Of a stretch of 24,490 nucleotides of DNA, positions 7,442 to 14,285 are shown piece by piece. Position 1 is the stretch's first letter, and each line of letters starts with the position of its first letter. The notes beneath the pieces were generated by a model that made no database searches, was not told the DNA's origin, and worked only from the letters and a program-made list of their open reading frames with translations. A program made the position numbers and the translations under genes. The stretch is from the NCBI GenBank assembly GCA_963972105.1, contig CAXAVH010000034.1, positions 1 through 24,490 of the forward strand. Direction: 5' to 3'. The DNA comes from NZQO01 sp002693605 (GTDB taxonomy: Bacteria; Bacteroidota; Bacteroidia; Flavobacteriales; Flavobacteriaceae).

Positions 7442-7798
7442 TTATCGGTTGGCGCAAAGGGTAACGCTTACCTCGGCAACATCTCCGCCAATTGGGGGAT
7501 TCACTTTTGCAACAGAAATTTCTACCGTTGTAACCTTTTCGTTTTCATTGAAAATGGCGTCAATAATACGCCTCGAAACGTGTTCGAGTAACTTCGAGGG
7601 AACCGCCATCTCGCGCTTCACAATTGCATTTAGCTGCACGTAGTCTACCGTATCTGTCAGCGCATCGCTCGCGGTAGCCTTGCTAAGATCGGCAGTAACG
7701 GTTAGGTTTACAAGGTAGTCACTACCTATCTTGGTTTCCTCGGTAAGGCACCCGTGATGGGAGTACACCCGGATGTTTTTCAACGTAATTTTAGACAC
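7442..7798 (-). CDS. folB: Dihydroneopterin aldolase
   Basis: FolB converts 7,8-dihydroneopterin to 6-hydroxymethyl-7,8-dihydropterin plus glycolaldehyde in folate synthesis. The protein has 118 aa, the usual length. Visible motifs are ITLKNIRVYSHHGCLTEE at the start, the TVDYVQL segment, LLEHVSRRIIDAIF with the pterin-binding Glu, and VAKVNPPIGGDV with the catalytic Lys. It is a stand-alone gene, not next to folK or folP, and is divergent from glnS across about 230 bp. A weak TATCTTCG (one base off TAnnTTTG) lies at 7821-7814 on its strand. Confidence 0.9.
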   Translation of the reverse strand: MSKITLKNIRVYSHHGCLTEETKIGSDYLVNLTVTADLSKATASDALTDTVDYVQLNAIVKREMAVPSKLLEHVSRRIIDAIFNENEKVTTVEISVAKVNPPIGGDVAEVSVTLCANR

Positions 7799-7999
7799 GA
7801 TACTGATTTTGGGCGAAGATACTGTTTTCGTTCTGAAATTTTATGCTACTGCCTTTGCGTATAGCTTAAATTAGGTTTTAACTCAATGATTTCCAACTTG
7901 AAATGTAATCTGAGAAAGGGATTGCCATAAATCAATATCGAAATTCAAGCCATTTAACGCATATTCCGCCGCAAGTCCGTTCCACGAAATTAATTTTGG

Positions 8000-8007
8000 T
8001 AAATTTG
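8000..8007 (+). promoter_or_regulatory. Predicted -7 element of glnS promoter
   Basis: TAAATTTG matches TAnnTTTG exactly and lies 20 nt before the ATG at 8028. No clear TTG is found at the expected -33 distance (GTT at 7979-7981 is nearest). Confidence 0.6.
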
Positions 8008-8027
8008 TGCCTTATTTTACGCTAATT

Positions 8028-9707
8028 ATGACGAAAGAAGAAGCACCCTTAAATTTCATTGAACATATAATTGAAGACGACCTAAGTTCGGGATATACCC
8101 AGGACCAACTTCGCTTTCGGTTTCCGCCCGAACCCAACGGCTATTTGCATATTGGCCACGCCTCTTCCATTTGCCTGAATTTTGGATTGGGAGAACGGTA
8201 CAAGGCGCCTGTCAACCTTCGGTTCGATGATACCAACCCCGCAAAGGAGGAGCAGGAATTTGTAGATGCGATAAAGCGCGATATTGAATGGTTAGGATTT
8301 GAATGGGCCGAGGAACGCTATGCTTCCGATTATTTTCAGCAACTCTACGATTGGGCCGTTAAGCTCATTAAGAACGATAAGGCATTCGTAGACTCCCAAA
8401 CGTCGGCCCAAATTGCCGAACAAAAGGGAACTCCGAACAATCCTGGTACAGAAAGTCCGTTTCGAAATCGCCCCGTGAGCGAATCGCTTTCACTTTTCGA
8501 GCAAATGAAAAATGGAGAGGTAGGCGAAGGCGCGCACGTTCTGCGCGCCAAAATAGATATGGCATCGGGCAACATGCTCATGCGCGATCCGGTAATGTAC
8601 CGCGTGCTGCATAAAAATCACCATCGCACCAAGGACCAATGGAAAATTTACCCAATGTATGATTGGGCCCACGGCGAAAGCGATTATATAGAACAGGTGA
8701 GCCATTCGCTCTGTACGCTTGAATTCCTGCCCCACCGAGAGCTTTACAACTGGTTTTTGGAGCAGATATACGATACGAACAAGTTACGGCCTAAGCAGCG
8801 CGAATTTGCCCGCAGAAACCTAAGCCATACAGTAGTGAGTAAGCGTAAATTGGCTAAGTTGGTAGCGGAAAAAGTGGTAGATGGATGGGACGACCCGCGC
8901 ATGCCTACCATCTCCGGATTGCGAAGAAGGGGCTACACACCCGAATCGATTCGAAATTTCGCCGATAGCATTGGCGTCGGAAAACGCGAAAACCTAATTG
9001 ATGTGTCGCACTTGGAATTCAATGTTCGGGAAGATTTGAACAAACGTGCCCCACGGGTAATGGCGGTGCTCGATCCGGTAAAGATTGTACTCACGAACTA
9101 TCCGGAAGGAAAGGAAGAATGGCTCGAGGCCGAGAACAATCAGGAAGATGAGAGCGCTGGGTATCGCGAGGTTCCCTTCTCCAGGGAGCTTTACATAGAG
9201 CGCGAGGATTTCAAGGAGGAGGCCAATAGGAAATTCTTCAGGTTAACCTTGGGGAAGGAGGTGCGACTTAAAAATGCGTATATTATACAAGGAGAATCCG
9301 TAGTGAAGGATTCCGAAGGAAATATCACCGAGATACATTGTACCTATGATCCCGATAGCAGAAGCGGAAGCGGCACGGAGGCGTCGCAGCGCAAGGTAAA
9401 GGGAACGCTGCATTGGGTATCGGTGCCCCACGCTTTGCCGGTAGAGGTGCGTCTATATGATCGGCTTTTTACCGAAGCGGCGCCCGATTCCGATAAGGAA
9501 AGGGATTTCCTGGAGTTTCTGAACCCAGATTCGCTTCAAGTGGTGCAGGCGTTCGCCGAGCCCAGTCTGAGAAATTTGAAGGTGGAGGATAAGGTGCAGT
9601 TTCAGCGCCTGGGTTATTTTGTAGTTGATCGCGATACTTCCGAAGGGAAAATAGTATTTAACCGAACCGTGCCACTCCGCGATTCGTGGGCAAAATTGGG
9701 CGAATAA
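8028..9707 (+). CDS. glnS: Glutaminyl-tRNA synthetase
   Basis: GlnRS charges tRNA-Gln with glutamine. The frame is open from a GTG at 8007, but that codon lies in the predicted promoter. The ATG at 8028 gives MTKEEAPLNFIEHIIEDDL, a normal GlnRS start, and a 559-aa protein. The class I signatures are clear: HIGH at 41-44 in PPEPNGYLHIGHASS, and the KMSKS-type loop VVSKRK at 269-274. Other GlnRS traits are LRFDDTNPAKEEQEFVDAIK and the QWKIYPMYDWAHGESDYIE segment. The C-terminal half is the beta-barrel anticodon-binding domain, ending in FNRTVPLRDSWAKL. With GlnRS and GluRS both encoded here, direct Gln charging is expected. A terminator follows the stop. Confidence 0.95.
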   Translation: MTKEEAPLNFIEHIIEDDLSSGYTQDQLRFRFPPEPNGYLHIGHASSICLNFGLGERYKAPVNLRFDDTNPAKEEQEFVDAIKRDIEWLGFEWAEERYASDYFQQLYDWAVKLIKNDKAFVDSQTSAQIAEQKGTPNNPGTESPFRNRPVSESLSLFEQMKNGEVGEGAHVLRAKIDMASGNMLMRDPVMYRVLHKNHHRTKDQWKIYPMYDWAHGESDYIEQVSHSLCTLEFLPHRELYNWFLEQIYDTNKLRPKQREFARRNLSHTVVSKRKLAKLVAEKVVDGWDDPRMPTISGLRRRGYTPESIRNFADSIGVGKRENLIDVSHLEFNVREDLNKRAPRVMAVLDPVKIVLTNYPEGKEEWLEAENNQEDESAGYREVPFSRELYIEREDFKEEANRKFFRLTLGKEVRLKNAYIIQGESVVKDSEGNITEIHCTYDPDSRSGSGTEASQRKVKGTLHWVSVPHALPVEVRLYDRLFTEAAPDSDKERDFLEFLNPDSLQVVQAFAEPSLRNLKVEDKVQFQRLGYFVVDRDTSEGKIVFNRTVPLRDSWAKLGE

Positions 9708-9729
9708 AAAAACAAGATAGTAGGGAAAA

Positions 9730-9755
9730 GGGAAGGCAAGAGCCTTCCTTTTTTT
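9730..9755 (+). terminator. Intrinsic terminator of glnS
   Basis: GGAAGGC (9731-9737) pairs with GCCTTCC (9742-9748) around the loop AAGA and is followed by seven T. An upstream A/G run can extend the stem into the T-tract. It lies 23 nt after the glnS stop. Confidence 0.9.
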
Positions 9756-9761
9756 ATTCCG

Positions 9762-9803
9762 TTAAGAGAAATTGGCACTAGGAGGACCATTTTAAGAGAA
9801 ATT
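9762..9803. repeat. Direct repeat TTAAGAGAAATT, two copies 30 bp apart
   Basis: TTAAGAGAAATT occurs at 9762-9773 and 9792-9803, upstream of the ytxH-like operon. The 30-bp period is close to three helical turns, so two bound proteins would face the same side. This could also be chance in AT-rich DNA. Confidence 0.45.
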
Positions 9804-9861
9804 TAGATATTGGAAATCAACTATTAACCGGTTATTAACAAGGGTAGATGTCCTTTTGGCG

Positions 9862-9869
9862 TAACTTTG
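9862..9869 (+). promoter_or_regulatory. Predicted -7 element of the ytxH-holin-DUF6327 operon
   Basis: TAACTTTG fits TAnnTTTG exactly, about 40 nt before the ATG at 9909. No TTG stands at -33; TTAACA at 9835-9840 is the nearest T-rich word. A regulated promoter without the -33 box is possible. Confidence 0.55.
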
Positions 9870-9908
9870 GTAAAACAGAGTATTAACTAATAAATTAAAT
9901 GAAAAAAT

Positions 9909-10286
9909 ATGGCATCTAACACAGGACAAACATTACTTGCATTGTTAACCGGAGCGGCAATTGGCGCCGGCATCGGTATTTTGTATGCGCCGGACAAAGG
10001 TTCCAGAACGCGCGAGCAACTTAGCAAGGAGGCCGATAAAGCCCGCAAACGACTGAACCAGCAAGTAAAGGAAACTGGGAGTACCCTAAGTGAAAAGGCC
10101 AAGCAGGCCCGGTTAAGCTTCGAGGAGAAACTTGAAGAGACGCTTTCATCGGCCAGCTACAAAGCAGACGACATCCTATTGGCCATGGAAGATAAATTGG
10201 AAGCACTTCGCATGCAAAATGCAAAGCTCCAAAAAGAAACAACAAAAGCCGAGGTTAAGACCAAGGCCAAAAAAGTAACTTCGTAA
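9909..10286 (+). CDS. YtxH domain-containing protein
   Basis: This is a small membrane-anchored protein with a YtxH (gas-vesicle/general-stress-like, PF12732) N-terminus. LLALLTGAAIGAGIGILYAPDKGSRTREQL at about 9-38 is diagnostic: a Gly-rich membrane segment, then YAPxxGxxTRxxL. The remaining 85 residues are charged and mostly helical, probably a coiled coil in the cytoplasm or periplasm. The biochemical role is unknown; YtxH proteins in other bacteria are often stress-induced. It is the first gene of a tight three-gene operon, with a 2-nt gap to the next gene. Confidence 0.88.
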   Translation: MASNTGQTLLALLTGAAIGAGIGILYAPDKGSRTREQLSKEADKARKRLNQQVKETGSTLSEKAKQARLSFEEKLEETLSSASYKADDILLAMEDKLEALRMQNAKLQKETTKAEVKTKAKKVTS

Positions 10287-10288
10287 AG

Positions 10289-10705
10289 ATGGCATTTGGA
10301 GGCATAACGCAAAACATTCAAAACGCCACTGATAAGACTCAGGAATACATCAATAATACGGCGGAGTACTATAAGCTCCGCCTTTTTAAATCTACGATGA
10401 AGGGAGCCATCTCATTGGTAAACCTGCTCATCATTGGAAGTATATTATTATTGATACTCACGTTTCTATCGGTAGGGGTGGCAATATGGATTGGTAATGC
10501 CGTAGATAGCCGTGCGGCGGGGTATTTCATCGTAGGGGGCTTTTACGTTGTAATCTTGGTGTTACTGCTCGTTTTTGGCCGAAAGGCAATCGAGAAGTAC
10601 TTGCTCATCAAATTTTCCAAGCTCGTGTTCGATGACGACGATCCGGAACCGAGAGAGCAGGCGGCCACGACAATGATTAAGAAACACGATACTACGCAAC
10701 CATGA
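10289..10705 (+). CDS. Phage holin family (holin superfamily III-like) membrane protein
   Basis: This 138-aa protein has two strong membrane segments (about 41-68 and 77-99), flanked by an amphipathic N-terminal helix and an acidic/charged C-terminal tail (DDDDPEPREQ). This matches chromosomal proteins annotated as PF07332, which are not evidence of a prophage: no phage genes lie nearby. The protein is probably part of an envelope-associated assembly with its operon partners, YtxH upstream and DUF6327 downstream. Its stop overlaps the next gene's start (ATGA), indicating translational coupling. The function is not known. Confidence 0.82.
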   Translation: MAFGGITQNIQNATDKTQEYINNTAEYYKLRLFKSTMKGAISLVNLLIIGSILLLILTFLSVGVAIWIGNAVDSRAAGYFIVGGFYVVILVLLLVFGRKAIEKYLLIKFSKLVFDDDDPEPREQAATTMIKKHDTTQP

Positions 10706-10938
10706 GAATTTATACCAATTTCGAAGAGATAGATCGCGACCTGAGATTCCTGAGACTTCAATCGCAAATTAACAAGGAAGAGGTAAAGCTCACCCTATCG
10801 GAAACGAAGGAAAGCCTTAGCCCAATCGCGATGGTAACCAGCCTAATGGGTGCTATCGCCAAGAAGGCGCTCATACTCAAGGCAGTTGATAAGCTCTTGG
10901 GAATGAAAAAGGTAAAAAAGGAAGATATGCACGACTAG
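10702..10938 (+). CDS. DUF6327 family protein, 78 aa
   Basis: This small soluble protein matches the pattern I recall for the flavobacterial DUF6327 family. It starts with a short acidic stretch, YTNFEEIDRDLRFLRLQSQINKEEVKL, then TKESLSP, a Gly/Ala-containing hydrophobic stretch (VTSLMGAIAKKALILKAVDKLLG) and a Lys-rich end. Its role is unknown. It overlaps the holin-like gene by 4 nt and ends the operon; a bidirectional terminator follows within 30 nt. Confidence 0.8.
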   Translation: MRIYTNFEEIDRDLRFLRLQSQINKEEVKLTLSETKESLSPIAMVTSLMGAIAKKALILKAVDKLLGMKKVKKEDMHD

Positions 10939-10963
10939 GGCTATTAACAGCCAACCAAAACGT

Positions 10964-10994
10964 AAAATGCTCGCCTGGAGGCGAGCATTTTTTT
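10964..10994. terminator. Bidirectional intrinsic terminator between DUF6327 and SPFH genes
   Basis: AAAATGCTCGCC (10964-10975) pairs perfectly with GGCGAGCATTTT (10980-10991) around the loop TGGA. T residues follow on the plus side and A residues precede it on the minus side, so it can end both converging transcripts. Confidence 0.92.
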
Positions 10995-11988
10995 ATACAA
11001 TTATATCAGGATCATCATTCGTATCCTGCGGGGGGCGCCTTTTTCGTTTAGATTTCGGCTCGATGCCCTTGGCCGCATTCTGTTTTTTCATCTCTTCTCC
11101 AATTTTATTGCTCGCCACGAATGATGCAATCATGTTATTCAGCATATCGCTGCCCGCTTGGGGCGAATTTGGCAACAGTATTAGATTGGTATTTGTCTCT
11201 TCGCCAATAGACTGTAAGGTATCGTAATGCTGCGTAACCACGATTAGCGCCGAGGCCTCCTGCGAATTGATCCCCACATTGTTAAGTACATCGACGCTTT
11301 CCTCGAGACCACGCGCAATTTCCCGGCGTTGGTCGGCTATACCCTGGCCCTGTAGCCGCTTGCTCTCGGCCTCGGCACGGGCCTTGGCAACGATTTTAAT
11401 ACGCTCGGCCTCGGCCTCGTACTCTGCCGCCACCTTTTCGCGCTCAGAGGCGTTTATACGGTTCATGGCGGCCTTTACCTGTACATCGGGATCAATATCG
11501 GTAACCAAAGTCTTGATGATATCGTAACCGTAATCGAGCATGGCGTCGTTCAGTTCCATTTTCACGGCTATGGCAATATCGTCTTTCCGCTCGAAGACAT
11601 CGTCTAATTTCATCTTCGGAACCTCGGCGCGCACCACATCGAAGACATAGGACGTAATCTGGTCGTGCGGATTCTGGAGCTTGTAAAATGCATCATATAC
11701 CTTGGTTGTGATAACCTTAAACTGAACTGAAATTTTCAGCCGAACGAAAACGTCATCCTTGGTTTTGGTTTCCACAATGACATCCAATTGTTGGATTTTC
11801 AAATTAATACGGCCAGCAATCCTGTCGAAAACCGGGATCTTGAACTGAAGCCCCGAGTTGCGGATGCTCTGGAATTTTCCGAAGCGCTCGATAATAGCTG
11901 CCGTTTGCTGCCGTACGGTAAAGATTCCGGAAAGCAGGACAAATACCCCAATTATTAAAATTGGAATTAAGATAATAAAACCACTCAT
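10993..11988 (-). CDS. SPFH domain / Band 7 protein, HIR-like
   Basis: This is a membrane-anchored SPFH (stomatin/prohibitin/flotillin) scaffold protein of 331 aa. An N-terminal membrane segment (about 4-24) is followed by the SPFH domain (about 25-190), a charged Ala/Glu-rich helical region (about 190-235) and a Lys/Arg-rich tail (KSKRKRRPP). The core reads IIERFGKFQSIRNSGLQF, then QQLDVIVETKTKDDVFV, DAFYKLQNPHDQI, YVFDVVRAEVPKM, and YGYDIIKTLVTDIDPD with MNRINASER. This order is close to plant hypersensitive-induced reaction (HIR) proteins and their bacterial relatives, more than to plain slipin. Such proteins oligomerise and organise membrane microdomains; the client here is unknown. No NfeD-type partner is adjacent. 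It converges on the ytxH-like operon. Confidence 0.88.
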   Translation of the reverse strand: MSGFIILIPILIIGVFVLLSGIFTVRQQTAAIIERFGKFQSIRNSGLQFKIPVFDRIAGRINLKIQQLDVIVETKTKDDVFVRLKISVQFKVITTKVYDAFYKLQNPHDQITSYVFDVVRAEVPKMKLDDVFERKDDIAIAVKMELNDAMLDYGYDIIKTLVTDIDPDVQVKAAMNRINASEREKVAAEYEAEAERIKIVAKARAEAESKRLQGQGIADQRREIARGLEESVDVLNNVGINSQEASALIVVTQHYDTLQSIGEETNTNLILLPNSPQAGSDMLNNMIASFVASNKIGEEMKKQNAAKGIEPKSKRKRRPPQDTNDDPDIIV

Positions 11989-12014
11989 GGTATAAATTTT
12001 AGTTTAGAAAACGG

Positions 12015-12043
12015 TTGAAGATACGAAAATAAACCTACTTTTA
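12015..12043 (+). promoter_or_regulatory. Possible promoter of the outer-membrane barrel gene
   Basis: TTG at 12015-12017, an 18-nt spacer, then TACTTTTA at 12036-12043, seven of eight matches to TAnnTTTG. The ATG is 20 nt further at 12063. Confidence 0.5.
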
Positions 12044-12062
12044 TCGTTCACCTTTCAACGAT

Positions 12063-12734
12063 ATGATCCCATTTAAAAACCTTACGCTCGTCGCGGCGTT
12101 CCTTTTAATTTCAGTTTACGGTTATGGCCAGCAACGATTTACCGAGTACAATTACCTTGGTATTACGGGCGGTCTTACCCAATATGATATAAATACCGAT
12201 CAACTAAATACCGAGGCGGGACAAGGGTTTATGTTCGGTTTCCACGCCCGGGGGGCATTTTACAATAATTTCGACCTGGTGTACGGGATCAACTTCTATA
12301 ATTCTACGGTAGGGGTTTATGGTGAGCGCGCGCTGCCAATTGCGGGTGACGGTCGCTATATCGAATATAACATCCAATCGGCACTGATCCACGTGTTACT
12401 TAGCGTCAACATAGTTCGTGACCACCTCACCCTAGAGGCTGGCCCCCTGTTGAACGTAAGCGGAAAGTTGAAGTTGGACGATGAAGCTTATGCAGATTAT
12501 ATTCTCGATGGGTACAACACCCTAAGGGCAGATGACATACAGGACGTTTCGAAGGTTAACTTTCGGGTAATGGGTGGCCTAACGGCCGGTTTCAGAAAAT
12601 TTAAGCTGAACGCCCAATATCAATATGGGGTAACCAATATGCTCAATAACCTGAATGAAAAGGACCTGTCGGAAATTGATGACATCGAGGGACATTCCTC
12701 TACCTTGGTATTGTCCGGGATTTTTTATTTTTAG
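12063..12734 (+). CDS. PorT-like outer membrane beta-barrel protein
   Basis: This 223-aa protein has a clear signal peptide (about 1-22, hydrophobic core NLTLVAAFLLISVYGYG, then QQ). Alternating-hydrophobicity strands with aromatic ends follow: NYLGITGGLTQYDI, MFGFHARGAFYN, LVYGINFYNS, HVLLSVNIV, LTLEAGPLLNVSG, FRVMGGLTAGFR, LNAQYQYGVTN. The last residues LVLSGIFYF end in Phe, the BAM recognition signature for barrels. This fits the PF13568 outer-membrane barrel group (PorT-like); 'PorT-like' is a fold label, and a role in type IX secretion is not shown. It converges on gltX with 2 nt between the two stop codons. Confidence 0.82.
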   Translation: MIPFKNLTLVAAFLLISVYGYGQQRFTEYNYLGITGGLTQYDINTDQLNTEAGQGFMFGFHARGAFYNNFDLVYGINFYNSTVGVYGERALPIAGDGRYIEYNIQSALIHVLLSVNIVRDHLTLEAGPLLNVSGKLKLDDEAYADYILDGYNTLRADDIQDVSKVNFRVMGGLTAGFRKFKLNAQYQYGVTNMLNNLNEKDLSEIDDIEGHSSTLVLSGIFYF

Positions 12735-12736
12735 GC

Positions 12737-14248
12737 TTATCCCAAAGTCTCCAGGGCATATTTAATTCGTGAAATGCTTTCCTCTTTCCCCAACAGAAAT
12801 AGGATTTCGAACACATCGGGCCCCTTCATTTCTCCCACGAGTGACAATCGCAACGGCATCATAACTTTTCCGAAGCCAATATTGTTTTCGGTTATATAGC
12901 CCTTGATACTATCCGAGAGTGAGGCGGCACTATATTCATCGGTATTTTTAATACATTGAATGACTTCCTCCAACAGCGCAGCCGTATCTTCCTTAAACGC
13001 TTTCCCGGTGGCCTTTTGGTCGAATTTCCTAGGCGCTTCAAAGAAAAAGCTTCCCTGCTCCCAAATATCCTCTACGAACGTTGCGCGTTCCTTTAGCAAG
13101 GAGACTATTATTGAAATGTCCATAGAAGTGGAAACCTCCTTCTTTGCCAGCATTTGCATGAACTGCAGGCTGAGCTCGGCTTCATCCATTTGCTGCAAGT
13201 AATGGTGCTGAAACCATTTTGTTTTTTCGGGATCGAACTTCGCCCCAGCCTTGTTCACCCGCGCCAAATCGAACGCAGCTACAAGTTGTTCTAAGCTAAA
13301 AATCTCTTGTTCGGTACCGGGGTTCCAGCCCAATAAGGCCAGCATATTAACAACCGCTTCCGGTAGGTATCCGTCCTCGCGATATCCGGAGAAAAGCTCC
13401 CCATCTGTTGTCTTCCATTGCAACGGAAATACCGGAAAGCCCATTTTATCGCCATCGCGCTTGCTTAGCTTGCCTTTGCCAACTGGTTTCATAATTAACG
13501 GCAAATGGGCAAACTCTGGCGCTTTCCACCCAAAGGCTTGGTATAGCAGGACGTGCAACGCCAAGGACGGTAGCCACTCTTCCCCTCGAATTACGTGGGT
13601 TATTTCCATGAGGTGGTCGTCTACAATATTTGCCAGGTGGTAGGTAGGCATCCCGTCGCTCTTAAATAGCACCTTATCGTCCAGAATATTGGTATCTATC
13701 TGCATTCCGCCCCGTATAAGGTCGCGCAATTGCAAGGTTTCTCCCGCGGGAGACTTAAAGCGAATAACGTAGGATTCCTCATTTTCCAGTCGTTTCTGAA
13801 CTTCCTCGCTAGATAGCGAAAGCGAGTTCTTGAGTTTGTTCCGGTTGTGCCAGTTGTAGATGAACGTCTTCCCCTTTGCTTCGTGTTCGGCGCGGTGGGC
13901 ATCGAGTTCCTCTGCAGTATCAAACGCATAGTAGGCGTTGCCAGAAGCCAATAGCTGCTCGGCGTATTGCCTGTATAATTGCTTTCGTTCGCTCTGTCTG
14001 TAGGGCCCGTAACCGCCGTCCTTACCGGGGCCTTCATCGAAGGGAATGTTCAGCCAGTTTAGCGCTTCGACGATATAGGTCTCGGCCCCGTTAACATATC
14101 GGGCTTGGTCGGTATCCTCTATTCGAAGGATAAAGTCACCATTGTGTTTCTTGGCGAACAAATAATTGAAGAGCGCGGTGCGAACACCTCCAATATGTAG
14201 GGGTCCCGTTGGACTGGGAGCGAATCTTACGCGGACTTTCTCATTCAT
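12737..14248 (-). CDS. gltX: Glutamyl-tRNA synthetase
   Basis: GluRS charges tRNA-Glu with glutamate. It has 503 aa and the class I Rossmann core. The first signature, HIGG at 18-21 in RFAPSPTGPLHIGGVRTALFN, is the usual GluRS form of HIGH. The second signature, KLSKR at 260-264, is followed by DGD. RIEDTD at 42-47 and the GYGPYRQSER segment are conserved GluRS features, and the C-terminal helical anticodon domain is complete. With glnS in the same window, this is expected to be a discriminating GluRS. It begins 38 nt after alkB's stop, but TATCTTTG at 14280-14273 suggests its own promoter. Confidence 0.95.
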   Translation of the reverse strand: MNEKVRVRFAPSPTGPLHIGGVRTALFNYLFAKKHNGDFILRIEDTDQARYVNGAETYIVEALNWLNIPFDEGPGKDGGYGPYRQSERKQLYRQYAEQLLASGNAYYAFDTAEELDAHRAEHEAKGKTFIYNWHNRNKLKNSLSLSSEEVQKRLENEESYVIRFKSPAGETLQLRDLIRGGMQIDTNILDDKVLFKSDGMPTYHLANIVDDHLMEITHVIRGEEWLPSLALHVLLYQAFGWKAPEFAHLPLIMKPVGKGKLSKRDGDKMGFPVFPLQWKTTDGELFSGYREDGYLPEAVVNMLALLGWNPGTEQEIFSLEQLVAAFDLARVNKAGAKFDPEKTKWFQHHYLQQMDEAELSLQFMQMLAKKEVSTSMDISIIVSLLKERATFVEDIWEQGSFFFEAPRKFDQKATGKAFKEDTAALLEEVIQCIKNTDEYSAASLSDSIKGYITENNIGFGKVMMPLRLSLVGEMKGPDVFEILFLLGKEESISRIKYALETLG

Positions 14249-14272
14249 GAAATGAAGTTTTTATTGAAAGCG

Positions 14273-14280
14273 CAAAGATA
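14273..14280 (-). promoter_or_regulatory. Predicted -7 element of gltX promoter
   Basis: TATCTTTG on the minus strand matches TAnnTTTG and lies 24 nt upstream of the gltX ATG, just after the alkB stop. It is identical to the rpiB element. No TTG is seen at -33. Confidence 0.55.
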
Positions 14281-14285
14281 CGATT

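Noticed and set aside
8007..8027. GTG start for glnS at 8007
   Set aside because: The codon overlaps the predicted promoter element, and the added MPYFTLI is not part of GlnRS; ATG 8028 is preferred.
10289..10705. Holin-like protein as a sign of prophage
   Set aside because: No integrase, terminase, capsid or lysin genes are present; its neighbours are chromosomal YtxH and DUF6327 genes.
12385..12400. TGATCCACGTGTTACT as a parS site
   Set aside because: It matches only about 12 of 16 positions, lacks symmetry outside CACGTG and lies within a coding region far from the other sites.
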